The position numbers were made by a program, and so were the translations under genes. DNA of 37,344 nucleotides from Conidiobolus incongruus B7586 (Eukaryota; Entomophthoromycota; Entomophthoromycetes; Entomophthorales; Conidiobolaceae), in the NCBI GenBank assembly GCA_000697335.1, contig JNEM01012323.1, positions 1 to 37,344 on the forward strand, given 5' to 3'. Positions within the stretch are counted from its first letter, which is position 1, and every line of letters starts with the position of its first letter. Shown here piece after piece: positions 12,300-24,051 of this stretch. The notes below the pieces were generated by a model that had not been told where the DNA came from, made no database searches, and saw nothing but the letters and a program-made list of their open reading frames with translations.

Positions 12300-12525
12300 A
12301 TTTCTAATAGTGGATATTATCAAAACACGTTCGTCTATTTCATATATCCATCTATCTCAAGATAATTGACTTAAAAATACATAATCTCCAAAATATACAA
12401 ATCTCGGAAAGGATCCTATAATTAGGAAATCATTAAACAGGGGCTTAAATGATTGACCAATTTGTTTAATTTAACCCTGATTAAAATCTTGACTGGATGC
12501 TTTTTTATCCTGTACCATGTGAAAA
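12300..12525 (-). pseudogene. Relic resembling a PPP-family Ser/Thr phosphatase
   Basis: One minus frame from about 12521 down reads HMVQDKKASSQDFNQG, a stop, then IGQSFKPLFNDF, IIGSFPRFVYFGDYV, then a second stop and DRWIYEI. PPP phosphatases (PP1, PP2A, calcineurin) carry GDIHGQ..DL..LF...G..P....YLFLGDYVDRG..S.E. The order GQ-x-LF-x-GxFP-x-YxFGDYV matches, while the metal-binding GDIHG is gone and DRG is displaced. With at least two stops and no downstream GNHE, this can only be a fragment of a dead gene. The match is by eye over about 45 residues. Confidence 0.42.
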
Positions 12526-13081
12526 TATCATTTTAGAATAGCTTTAATGATAGGTCATTGGATAATGTTTGTACCATACAAATATTGATTTCAGATATGA
12601 TCAAGATTCAATATTCATATTAGCAAAAAATTAATTGAAATTGGATTATGAATGAATTTTTTGAATTTTATATTATTTTCATAATATAAATTTTTTATAT
12701 ATTGGAATCTTAATATTATTTTAGAATATAGACTAATAATAGTTCTAACTAATAATTTTGATATTTAGAAATATTTGGCCAAATTTGGTACTATTTCAAC
12801 AAAACTAATAATCTAAAATAATATTATTAAAAGTTTGATTGATTTGGACAAAATCAATCAATTTAGAATAAATGATGTTAAACTGATTACTAAAATTGAA
12901 ACTCATACTAAAATCAATTGATGTGATTTTGTAAAAATTGCATTGCATAACATTGTTAAGATATTTAACTTTCTAAATTATGAATACAATTAATCATCTC
13001 TTTCTTGTTAAAATTTAATACCAAATATTGTTCACCTTTTAAAAGCTATATTAAAGTAAAAATATTGGTGTGTTGAGCATT
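12526..13081. other. Intergenic stretch upstream of the M28-like gene
   Basis: A/T-rich sequence expected to contain the promoter of the gene starting at 13082. No motif stands out. Confidence 0.45.
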
Positions 13082-14791
13082 ATGAATAAGAAATCGGAAT
13101 TAGTTTTAAGTGATTTTAAGGTGGAAACAAGTCACAGTAAGTTGAATTCCTATAATTTAAAGGATATAATATTTGTTAATTTATATTGATATCAAAATAA
13201 GTGTTATATTCTATTTCATATCTTATATTTTAGAGCTGGGAAAATTTTTTGAAATAAAATTTTTTATTGAGTACCAGAAAATTGGTTAAACTGATTGAAA
13301 TTTTAATTTAGGTACAAGAACTGTATCACAGCGTAAATTCATATTTTGTAGACTACTCGTAGTGATAATAACGATATTCACTACTGTCTATCTATTAACA
13401 ACCAACACAGATTCCAATTTACTAAACTACCCATTTGAAGATTTAAAACACCTCTCAAAATACAATTACAAAAAATGGATAAAACCTGATATAGCCACCA
13501 TGGACATATGGGATCATATCCGGGTTTTAGAATCCATAGCGAATGGTAACGAAGGATTGAGAGCTCCTACCAAAGGGTTCAACGCCTCATTAATCTATAT
13601 CTACGATCAATTAAAGTATCAGAAGGTTTGCAAACCCGAATTTCAACACTTTACAATTCCTACCTGGAATTTGACATCATTACCCAAGCTAGAATTCCAC
13701 AATTTGAGTTTCGAACACAATAGAGACTTCCAAATTGTACCTTTCAGTGGCGAATCCGTAGATTTTAAAAAAGTTAAATTGGCTCATATTCCCAACTTCC
13801 AATGTACATTGAGTGCCCATAAACAACTCAAAAAACGGATCGTTATTATGCCATACAATCCAATTTGCTCTTTATTCGATTTGGCTTACTCCGGTCAGAA
13901 ACTCGGTATCAAGGGTTTGATACTGTATTCTGAGGATGGGGAATCCCTAGATTTGAGTAATTCTACGGTACTACCATCACCCTGGTATCCCCATACACCT
14001 AAGGTTACTATTCCCGTGATTTCAATCAGTAAAACAACTCTAGAATGGTTCAAATCCCACGATTTTTCCAAGAAGTTGAAGTTGAAAACTGATATTGATT
14101 CGAGAATTGTAACTACTTCAAATCTGATTTGCTACGTTGAAGATCTTGAAATGCATCCCGATAAACCCTTAATCCTATTCGGCACAAATATGGACAGTTT
14201 GTCAACCGGCGTCGAACTAACCAATCAAGCAACTGGGCCAGCCTACCTTTTACAGCTAGTCGAAAACTGGGAACAACTGTATCGTTTTGGTACCCTAACA
14301 TCGGACTATAATATTGGCTTCATATTCTTCGGTGGATCCACATTCAATGCGTACGGTGCACACCACTTCATTTTGCATCACAAACACCGCAACAATCCAA
14401 CGATCCCGATCGAAGGGTATTTCCACATCGAGAATCTCGGCGGCTACATACCCAAACTCACGCAACAAACTTTAAAAACCTTAAGCTCCACCACATTGCG
14501 CTTTAACTCCCTCCTCGATGAAATTCAAATCGAATTCCAGCGTGCATCACTACCTCTCATTAATTCCAAATTAGTGGAAATCGACCACTCGAGCCTATTA
14601 CCCTTCCAAAAGAGTCAAATTCCTGTGGTCATGTTTAATTCACATCCTCAGGATCCCAACGGCATACATAGGAACACTGTAGATACGGTAAGTGGCTTTA
14701 ATATTAGAGTGATAACCATTCATATTAATCTTCAGTTTAGATTGTTGACCACAGTTTCCTAGCAATACAGAATTGGTTGTTAAGAATCTAA
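13082..14791 (+). CDS. Membrane-anchored M28/PA-domain protein, probable pseudopeptidase
   Basis: Three exons: 13082-13136, 13312-14687 and 14741-14791, giving 493 residues. Introns are 175 and 53 nt with GTAAGT donors. The second intron uses the TTTAG acceptor, which restores the C-terminal IVDHSFLAIQNW helix. A short basic N-tail is followed by a hydrophobic segment (about residues 31-48, LLVVIITIFTTVYLL), so it is probably a type II membrane protein with a lumenal or extracellular domain. The fold matches aminopeptidase Y-type M28 enzymes with an inserted PA domain (about 110-240). Most active-site residues appear replaced: Asn311 where the His ligand of HxD should be (Asp313 kept), Asn323 for the bridging Asp, Ser361-Thr362 for the catalytic Glu-Glu pair, and Glu392 for the next Asp. 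His471 remains. The frame is long and intact, so I infer a non-catalytic receptor or regulator, as known for nicastrin and transferrin receptor in the wider clan. Confidence 0.82.
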
Positions 14792-15468
14792 ACATTTGCT
14801 AGCATGATTATATCAATATATATATATTAATGACTATTATAATGAAGTTATTCATTATTGTGTAAATTTAAAGAATTTAAATTGTTTTTATAAAATTAAT
14901 ATTGAAAGTATTATATCAATTTCAAAAAAATTATTGTATTGGAGATATTGATGTTGATTAAGCTTTAAACCTTAAGGTTTTATAAAGAATATTAAAATTA
15001 AATTAATTTATATAATCATTCAAATCAATATATATATATATTCAGAGTGAAAAAGATTTGAAGAGATTAAAAGAAATTAATTCAAATTTGAATTGAAATA
15101 TTTGGAATGATTATATACTTATTTGATTATTATATTTTTTAACTTATTTGAATAGATTGGTTTCGATATTTGTAAAAATTCAATATTTTTTCTAACAATT
15201 TATTGTTTTTTAATTAATATAATTGAATTATTGAAAAAAAATTAATTCAAATTTTTATTTTCTGTAAACATTCATGACACTTTAAACATTATGTAAAAAT
15301 ATATTAATCTCATTACAATTTAACTGATATTCTCTATAAATTTTACAATTTAAATATATATCAAAAATCGTGAACAATTAATGTATCAATTCAAAAGCCT
15401 CTGTTAAATCTAATTATAACAATTAAAAAATTAAAATAATAGTATTATTAAAACCGAAAATAAATAAA
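14792..15468. other. Convergent intergenic spacer (M28-like gene and VPS8)
   Basis: About 680 bp of A/T-rich DNA shared by two 3' ends. Nothing else is visible. Confidence 0.55.
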
Positions 15469-18400
15469 TTAGTCACTAGCTGGTGGATGACACTTAATAC
15501 ACTTCCAAGCTTCCCTATTCTCCAGCTTTTTGATTAAACACTCCGAATGTACCAAATGGCCACATCGAAACATAACAATTTCACCAGTGGGAACTGCTAC
15601 GAGACGATCTTTGCAAATAGTACACCTTACACCGTAGCCCCTGAGACCCTTGGTGCGGAGTGTATAGTCCTCATAAACTAGAGAGAACATATCACGATGA
15701 AGCAACTGCAAAGTGACGCGTAGCCAACGTAATTCAGCTCTGCAGGCATCTAAAACTCCGTAGATGACATCCCTCAATTCACCTAGGACTGGTGCTCCAG
15801 AGTTCAGTGTGGTCATGATGTGGACCAAAATTCGCGGCAATGAAACCACAGATCTGCCGGGAGTTGATGATTGTGAAGTGGTAGCGGGGTGAAGAATACT
15901 ATTCAGCAAATCTTGTACAAGATTTCGGAATGCATCTACCGTAGATGTTCTTACCTCGTGGATGATTTTTTGACGATCAATTTGTGTAGAGGATCCAGTA
16001 TCGGAATCGTTAGTGGTGGCGAAGTGATTCAAAACGGATTTCAAAGTTTCCACTATAAAATTGAGCGTTTTGTAGTAGAGATCTTCAGCATCATTGCCAA
16101 ATACTTGTTGACCAATTGCTGAATTCCTCCTTGAATCCGCAGCTGCTAAGGAATGTTGCTTCTGCTTCAAATGGACTCTGTCGCAAAGACCAATAGCAAT
16201 TTTCACTCCACTCTGAACTCTAATCAGTTGGGTGTTGACATTATGAGCAATATCGTAAATTGACACTTGATCCTTATCGGATCTCAAAATTTGTAAAGAT
16301 TCCATTAATTTATAGGCTCTGCGATCCAAAACCTCCAAAATTTCAGACATAGCTCCTGAGGGATTTCCACCACGTTCTAAGATCCAGACCGTAACATCAG
16401 TGACATTGTGTTCCCTCGATAGTTTGAGGCAGTGCTCGAGATTGAAGGCGACATCATCTTCCGACAATTTTATTAGGAATGCCAATAGGGTGTGGGGATC
16501 CCTCCTAGCCTTGAGATCAATATAGCGTTCTAAAATATTTTGAGACGACGATTGTCTGAATTCTGGTGGATATTTCTCGAAATATTGCATCAAGTAAATG
16601 TACATATACGATTCATCAGTTTCTAACTTCTGAATTGCGGAGTGGTGATTGTGATCGTACCATAAATCTATCATCTTGACTGTGAGATGTGCGTTCCAAT
16701 CGATCAGGGGTCTGATATAGTCGCGAAGGAGGTGCTGAATTTCGAGTTTTTGAGGTTTTGTGATAATGATGGATTTGTGCTTGAAACATTCGTCAGTGAG
16801 AGTGTCGAGATCTCGGAATAGTGCAACATCCTTGAGGTAGCAGCGAACCGCACCTGAGTAGTCACGTTTGGCGAAGAGACGCGATTTGAGGAGTGATAGG
16901 AAGTGGCACTGTTCTAAGATTGAATCAAGCTCGGATTTGCTAGAAATGGATGGATGACGAATTAGAATGCGACACGCTTCCTGTCTTGCATCCAAAAGGA
17001 AGTCAGAAGGGAGTTCAGGGTTAGCAAGTGTGTCAAAAATGCTTTGAACTAATTGATCGGTCATCGATATTCTTTCAAGTGCCCATAATCTCACTAAGAA
17101 GCACTGCAGTTGGCACACCTCTTCAGATGTGAATTCCGTATCCGAATCCATAAGTTCAAAAATTGCATGTGCAATAGCTTGTAATGAGAGATCCGAGGAT
17201 TCCGAAGATTCAGTGTGATCCTCTTGGTTTTCGGATTGACTATGGACCAAAAGACCGCGAGAGTCTAACAATTCGAGGTAATTAATCGTATTGGAAATAT
17301 CGAGTTTAATTAGGAATGTGAGGTAGGGATAGATTAAACCGTCAAATTGTGCCTTATTGCCATCGATTATCAAGGAAGGTGTTGTAATATACTCTTGCTG
17401 ATGCTGTGTGGGCCAAGGTATTAGTTCTTTGCTGATTGTCCATTGAACTAGTTGGTTCCAAGCGAGGATTGATGCAGCAGCTGTGTGTGGCTTCTTGGTG
17501 GGGTACTGCCATCCAGAGAGTGATTCGGACAAGTAATTAAATAACTTGTGTTTTGGGCCGACCGCTGTCTGATTGGGTGAAGGCGATTTGAGCGTACGGT
17601 GACCTAGGAATAGAGGACTAAGTTCACCACCCCAGCTAGGGTCTTCAGGAAAATGATCCCAAGTCAAAAATAGTTCGCCAATTGGGGAGACGAAGTCAAA
17701 CATGGCACATGCCCAAATGTACATTAAACATTGTGTCATATTATGAGTCCTACACAATGAAATAGTGTAGTCGAGATCGAGCAAAATCGGATTAATTTTG
17801 AGTAATAGAGTATCCAATCGCATCAAAAGATGAGGACTTTGACTATATGTCCTAAACAGATCTTGGACTAGAGCAGGCGATAGACTTTCCGTGAGTGGAG
17901 AGTTAGGATTACTAAGGAGGTAGGGTTCGAGAGCTTCATAAAACACCAAACTATAGTTATTATCCATGAACATTGTATATACATCGTTCAGCAGCCAGTC
18001 GAAAGCCTCCACCTCAATCGCAGCTTCGATCACGGAGTTGACAATTTCCTTAGCCTCAATGATGAGTGGATGCACCACAAGAGGATCCGATATCTGACTT
18101 GGATCCTCAATCATATTGAGACATCTCTGGAACAGATGATTCAAAAGGGCCACCATCAATTCAATCATTACAGGTCTTACCCTCTCCTTCCTGTCGGTTT
18201 GGGAAGTTGGCAAATTGGAAAAGTAGTAAGGACTTCCATTCCTTAAATATTCGAGCCCCAGTAGAATACTGTCGACGGTTCTTCCCTGCGAAACTAGAGA
18301 AAACACGTGCTCGGACCATGTTAGAGGCATACCGAGGTACAACTGAGTTTGGCCCAAAATAAATAACTTGCTCTTGTAAGCTGCAATACTGCCAGCATAC

Positions 18401-20319
18401 AGTAAATGGTGTTTGGCTGAGTCACCCTTCTTATCATCCGATCCAATATGATAAATGGAGTAAGGATCCCTACCTAAGGGAGAAAATCCACTCAAATTCC
18501 CTAGGTAGTAAGTCCTATCGATATCATCAATGTCAATTACCGAACATCTCTCGTCGCTCGTCACAATAATTAAATTTTTGCGATTGATCCACCTCAACGC
18601 AACTACTGTGTTCGTAGTACAAACGTCGCCAACTTTCATCACTTCCAAGGCGGATTTCGGTTTCAATTTGGATTTGGACTGGGGATTTTGCGATGGAGTC
18701 ACCTGAAGGATGCAGACATACTTCCCGAAACTGAATGCAAGGGTGGGGTGACAGTCCTGATTGGTTGATGAGTCTTGAGTGCATGGAAACCATGTCAAGC
18801 AACCATTCACCCCAGATTCTAAAAATTGTGAGTACTGTTTACCTCTTTGGGCAAGGACACCAGACTCTAAGTGCTTGCGGAATAATTTGACAAGTACTGT
18901 GGGTTTGGGTTTTATGCAGACGATTGTGAGTAAATGAGGTGTTAAAATAGCTACTAAGCTTCGTGTGTCGGTCACGTGCTTCCTGGGACCGAGTGGCAAA
19001 GCTTCCACACTGAGTAGTAGAGGTGGGTATGAATTTTCTTGAGGCGCTATAAAATTCACTAGATCGGTAGCATCGAAAATTTTGAAGGTCTCTTTGCTGT
19101 TCATCACCATTCTGTTAGTGAATCGGTGCACATAGACGGCACCGTGGTGATCTGATGATATGAGATGGGGCTTGTTTGATGGTAAAAAACTCAAGTGGGT
19201 GATTGTAGATCCTTGGATATGCGCTTGCTTTTTGTTATTGTTGGTAGGTAGTATATTGTGGAGTCTGGCAAATGTTTTCAAATTGTAAATTAAAATAAGT
19301 CCTTTGGCATATCCTGCAGAAATATGGTGACCGTCTGATGAGATTGTCAATGAAGTGACTTCGCCATGCTCCAATGCTAGTCTAATGATTAGTGCAATGA
19401 TTATTTATAAAAACGTAATCTATTACCTAGAGCTGGTGATCCCAATACATTAATTAATTTCTGTTGAAAATCAAATAAGAGGACAAGACCTCGCGTTGTT
19501 CCTATTGCTATTACTATATTAATCTAAATTAATTTGTTAAATTCAATAACTTTAGAACCGAAAAATAATCACTTACAGCAACCACTGTTGGATACCCAAT
19601 AGTATCTCTACTTTTTTGGGAGAACAACTGATCCGAAATTTTGAGTAAAGGAACCCAACGAATCAACTCACCCTGAAAACTTAATGAAGACTCTCTTAAT
19701 TCTTCAAAATCCAAATCATCCATCATGGACGGCAACGGAATTGTATTAGGTCTTCTCAGCACCTGCGTCGTCGCTTCCGAGTATATCGACTGCGAGAATT
19801 GCGGTGACATTATGCCACTCTCCTAAATAAAATTAGTAATCATTAAAACAATAAAGAATCCTATTAGGTTACCGATCCTGCGCCCAATTCCGACACATCC
19901 AACATCGACCCATGATTTAATTCCAAACTCTCAACTTCGTTCACTTCTAAATCCTCATTCAAAATAAAATCCAAATTCAAATCCTCTCGATTTTCTACAA
20001 ACTCTCGGTACAATCCAATCTCCTGACCGATTTTATCCAACAGCTGATTCAAATTGCCCTGAACTTGCGCCGTTTCGAATCCCTGTTTCACCTCATCGAG
20101 CAATGTGCCGCCCTGGAGTGCCAACTGCACTTGAAATTGTAGATTTTCCAATTGCGTAATAGCATTTTGAAGAAGGTGTTGAGGGAGTTCGGACAGAGAC
20201 TCTTCCGGTAGTATTATTTTTTCGTAGGTTTTTAATAATGTATTATATTGAGTTTGGGTTATAAGGTGAGGATTGGGAGATTTGATAGAGTCGTGAGGTT
20301 GAGAAGATAAAGTGACCAT
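15469..20319 (-). CDS. VPS8: Vps8, CORVET complex subunit with C-terminal RING
   Basis: Four exons: 20319-19873, 19822-19577, 19523-19427 and 19376-15469, giving 1565 residues. Introns are 50-53 nt with GTAACC, GTAAGT and GTAATA donors. The last intron must use the second of two closely spaced acceptors, giving ALEHGEVTSLTISSDG. Vps8 is the Rab5/Vps21-binding subunit of CORVET, which tethers early endosomes and vacuoles before fusion. A polar, Glu/Leu-rich N-region of about 190 residues is followed by WVPLLKISDQL and a beta-propeller-like region (GTTRGLVLLFD, GYAKGLILIYNL). A long alpha-solenoid including WSEHVFSLVSQGRTVDSILLGL comes next. The protein ends in a RING-H2-type zinc finger (about 1515-1559: CTIC, then CGHLVHSEC, then CIKC). 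The length is slightly above the yeast and human proteins because of the N-tail. It converges with the M28-like gene. Confidence 0.93.
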
Positions 20320-21293
20320 ATTTTAGGTTGTGTTTAATAATCCTTCAATATGACTTAATTATAATTTTAAAAAATGTATTGTAATTTAAAATATTAAATG
20401 TCAAATGTATTTTATAAATGAATGATATTAATTAATTTTATGGATTGCAATTCTTTTTTGTTGACTTTGCAATTATTTAATTTATAACTTTGAGAATGTG
20501 TTTATTATACCAATTTAAAATTATGGGAATTTTATTTTGGATTCAGTCACAAATTGAATCTAAATTGAAGTAAAAGTTTTAAGAAAATAATTAGCATATG
20601 TTCCATTTTTGTAATTGAAATTATAGGTGTATAATCAAAATATATTCAAGGTAAATTGATTACCAATGAAAATAAATCAATTTATATTCAACTGATTTTA
20701 TTTTAATATCAGTTAATATTATTCAAATTAAAAATTAGATATAAATACAAGATCAAAAATTGAATTTTTTGTAATTAAATTAACTTTATCAAAAATTTGA
20801 AGAATTTTATACTTCTAAATCAATATAATATTAAATATTTTATTCATCATATAATTGAGTTTGAATCCAAATTAGATATAAAACATTATTCAAGATTACG
20901 AAATATTATTGATTAATTATTAACATTCGTTAAATCATTCAATAGTTTATTACGTAAAATTAAAATAGTTCAAACTATAATGAAAAAAGTTAGAATTGTT
21001 AATATGAAATAAAAAAAATGATTAATAAATATATGAAAGTAAAAACAATTTAGTTAATTTTTGATATAAAAAAGAAATTAAAAAATATATAAAATTAGGA
21101 ACGGAAAGGATATATAATATACTAATTAGATTATGTTATATGAAAACAAAATAATAAGTAAAGGAAGATAAAAATGTTAAAATTCAAAAATAGGATATTT
21201 TTGAAATTAGTTTAAATTTTGTCAATAAATCAGTTGTAAATACAATTAATTAATTTCACAGCACATTAAGCAATTTAACTTACCTTAAGCTAA
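20320..21293. other. AT-rich intergenic stretch between VPS8 and tRNA-Asn
   Basis: It contains the VPS8 promoter side and the 5' flank of the tRNA. No other gene or repeat is supported. Its sequence does not visibly resemble the flanks of the second tRNA-Asn. Confidence 0.5.
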
Positions 21294-21367
21294 GCTTCCA
21301 TGGCGCAATTGGCTAGCGCGTCCGACTGTTAATCGGGAGGTTGGTGGTTCAAGCCCACCTGGGAGCG
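21294..21367 (+). tRNA. tRNA-Asn (anticodon GTT), copy 1
   Basis: Complete cloverleaf. The acceptor pair is GCTTCCA with TGGGAGC (one G-T pair), and the D arm is GCGC/GCGC. The anticodon stem TCCGA/TCGGG carries loop CTGTTAA with anticodon GTT at 21328-21330. A 5-nt variable loop and T arm GGTGG/CCACC with loop TTCAAGC follow, then discriminator G at 21367. The A box and B box (GGTTCAAGCCC) are consensus. A TTTT terminator for RNA polymerase III starts at 21369. There is no intron. Confidence 0.98.
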
Positions 21368-21939
21368 ATTTTCTAATATCAAATTTTATTCAATAATTTT
21401 TAAATTTTATATTACATTCATAATTATTTTAGAAATTTTCAATTAACTAGTTTTTAATCTATTTTCTATATTATCTTTATTCTTTTATTAACTTTATCTT
21501 ATTCATCACTTATTTAAACAAAAATTTTTTATATTAAATTAAAAAACAATTAAATTAGTTTTTAGTTATATATTGATTGAATTGCAGAATATAACAAAAT
21601 TGGAAATACTTTTTGCCCTAGTCCACTTCATTGATTAATCATTTTAATATCAATATAAATTTTTGAATTATTTTTTTTATATATCCTGATTAAAATATTC
21701 TTCCAATTATAATATACAAATTTGATATATAATGTTATTAAAATAATTTTTATTCGTGATATTTGAATCGCTATTAGAGTATTATCAATTTGATTGTATT
21801 GGATATAATTTATGATAATGAAGATTGTACATATCTAGACAATATATTAAATTAATAGTTCAACAATTTATATTATATAATATTTATTCAATTAACGAAA
21901 TTCAATAATTAATACTCCATCACAAGTTTGAATACAATA
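21368..21939. other. AT-rich spacer between tRNA-Asn and shugoshin
   Basis: Nothing beyond the TTTT terminator just after the tRNA and the presumed 3' end of the shugoshin gene. Confidence 0.5.
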
Positions 21940-22640
21940 TCACCATTCTCTTCTTATTTTCCTAAAAGTAGTCAATATTGATAACTTAGATGAATATATG
22001 CGAGATGACTTACTTTCTCAAATTGGGTAACTCATAGTTAATTCTTCTACTCTGCCTCAAACTTCTTCGTTCACTAATTACTTCACTTTGAACTGGAATC
22101 GGTTGTGCCTGAGGAGTTGATTCTTTTGGTTTGACACGCTTGTTAATATCCTAAATAGTGGAGATATTACTAATCAATTATATTTCATAATACTATAATT
22201 ACATTATCAAGTTCAATAACAGGGATCTCTTTGCCCTCAGATATCAAAGTTAATTCAGTTTTTGGCGATTCATGACGATTGGATTGAGATGATGGTTTTT
22301 TAGGCGACAGTACTTTACTAAATGTTAATAAAAAATGTTAGTTATTGTCATAAATTAATTTTAATGTTATCACCTTGGGCTAGCTGTATTCGATGTCTTA
22401 GTAAGATGATCCGATTTCGGATTAATATCCAATTGAGAGAGTTCTAAATACATACAAATGAATACAAATAATCCAACCTATTCCAAGTAATGTACCTTGC
22501 TGAGCATCAGGATGGCCAAACCTGTTCCAAAAATCTTTTAAATCTTGAATCTGATCCCTCAGTCGATCCATAGTCTCTTCAATATTCAAAATTTTAGATT
22601 CAATAATGTCCTAGCCATCCCATCCGTTAATCACAACATA

Positions 22641-22673
<33 letters not shown>

Positions 22674-22955
22674 CATAATACAATACCTTAAAATTATCAA
22701 TTACTTTCACTCTATTAGAATTCCATTTTAATTTAAAATTTTTAACCTTAAGTGCTTCATTCTCATTCAAAAGTAATCGATTGTGCTGTAAAACTGAATT
22801 CAGTTTCCTAAACTTTCATCAATAATTAGTAAATTATGAGTGTTAAAAATTACTTGGCTAATTGTTGATTTTGAAATTTTAAAGCTAAAACTTTCAGTTA
22901 GTATTGAGAGCTGATGAATTAGGATGGAGTTACATGTTGCTGATTTAGAATTCAT
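21940..22955 (-). CDS. SGO1: Shugoshin, centromeric cohesin protector (eight small exons)
   Basis: Shugoshin recruits PP2A to centromeres and shields cohesin from separase. Exons on the minus strand: 22955-22934, 22884-22854, 22807-22687, 22610-22496, 22443-22374, 22317-22203, 22150-22014 and 21961-21940. Total is 633 nt, 210 residues plus TGA, with every junction in frame and seven introns of 46-76 nt having GT donors and AG acceptors. The N-terminus gives a coiled coil rich in Leu/Asn/Gln (LKFQNQQLAKKLNSVLQHNR, then LLLNENEALK). This continues through a long helix (RLRDQIQDLKDFW), then a Ser/Pro/Lys-rich linker. The C-terminus carries the Shugoshin_C basic motif (RRSLRQSRRINYELPNLRKK then IRR), which binds phosphorylated H2A. 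Its 210 residues make it short for the family. The third intron contains an (ATT)n microsatellite. Part of exon 3 (VKNFKLKW...) could be retained intron, as it is in phase. An upstream in-frame ATG exists at 23042. The identification rests on both diagnostic ends. Confidence 0.87.
22642..22672. repeat. (ATT)n microsatellite inside a shugoshin intron
   Basis: About ten ATT units lie within intron 3 of the shugoshin gene (22611-22686) and fill nearly half of it. Length change here would alter intron size but not the protein. Confidence 0.93.
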
Positions 22956-24017
22956 TGTGATTAGATTAGAGCAAGCGAGAGAGATGAATCGGTTAAGAGT
23001 TTTAATAGGTATATATATTTTGGAATTAAATGAATGATTCATCCATGAATCATCACAATAAATAAATGAATCATACTATGAGTGTATTCAAAATTAAATA
23101 ATTAACAAATATATTAATTTAATTATTTCATTAATGAATCATAACTATAAATTTATATAATTTAATTTTTTTACAGGGATTTGATAATTATTTTGAACAA
23201 AATTGTAATAATTTTTAATAAATGTAAAGTTATATAAAATGAATAACGAATAAATATTATAATGCATATCATTAATATACTCATAATGAAAAACTATGTA
23301 CCATATTTGATTTTAATGCTGGTTGATTTATTAACTTGAATTCAGTTTGAATAGTAATATTGTTGTATATAGTATTTTAATAAAATTAAAATTTCTAAAA
23401 TGGGTATCACTATTGAACAAGGATCTTTAGTCAATTCACTTCAAATCCTTATCAAACTCTTCTACTTTAAATTTCAAATTAACAAAAAAATGAATTTTCA
23501 AAAAATTCAATAAATAAACAAACTATAATAAGCACTCTTAAATGACTCTTTATAAATACTAAATATTCATTTTTATGAAATAATTAATAATTAGCTTTCA
23601 ATAGAATTTATTGAACCCATTACTGTATGAATTTTTACAATTTATCAACTATTATTAATCATTTTTTATTTTGTTTTTTTTATTCGATTAATTAAATCAA
23701 ATGAAAAATTAATAAATAGATTAAAATATTTAAAAAGAATTTGTTGATATTATTATACTATTCAATTAATTAGAAATTATTATTACTAATCTATATAAAA
23801 TGGCTTGAATAAAATATTTATATAGGAAATTTATATTTATCATCCTACAGACTGAATAAATCCATCTAATTTAGGTTTCAACTACAACATAACTAATTAG
23901 CAATGACACTAAGATTGACCCAATCATATGTAAAGCTGTTTCTGATATATCCAAATAAATGGGTCTGAATTTCACTATTGGATCAAACACTAGTTGTGTT
24001 AATTCCAACAAAGAAAA

Positions 24018-24051
<34 letters not shown>

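Noticed and set aside
22956-23042. Earlier ATG as the shugoshin start (MNHSFNSKIYIP...)
   Set aside because: It is in frame, but the extra residues are hydrophobic and Cys-containing, unlike a shugoshin N-terminus. The closer ATG leads straight into the coiled coil. It cannot be excluded without a transcript end.
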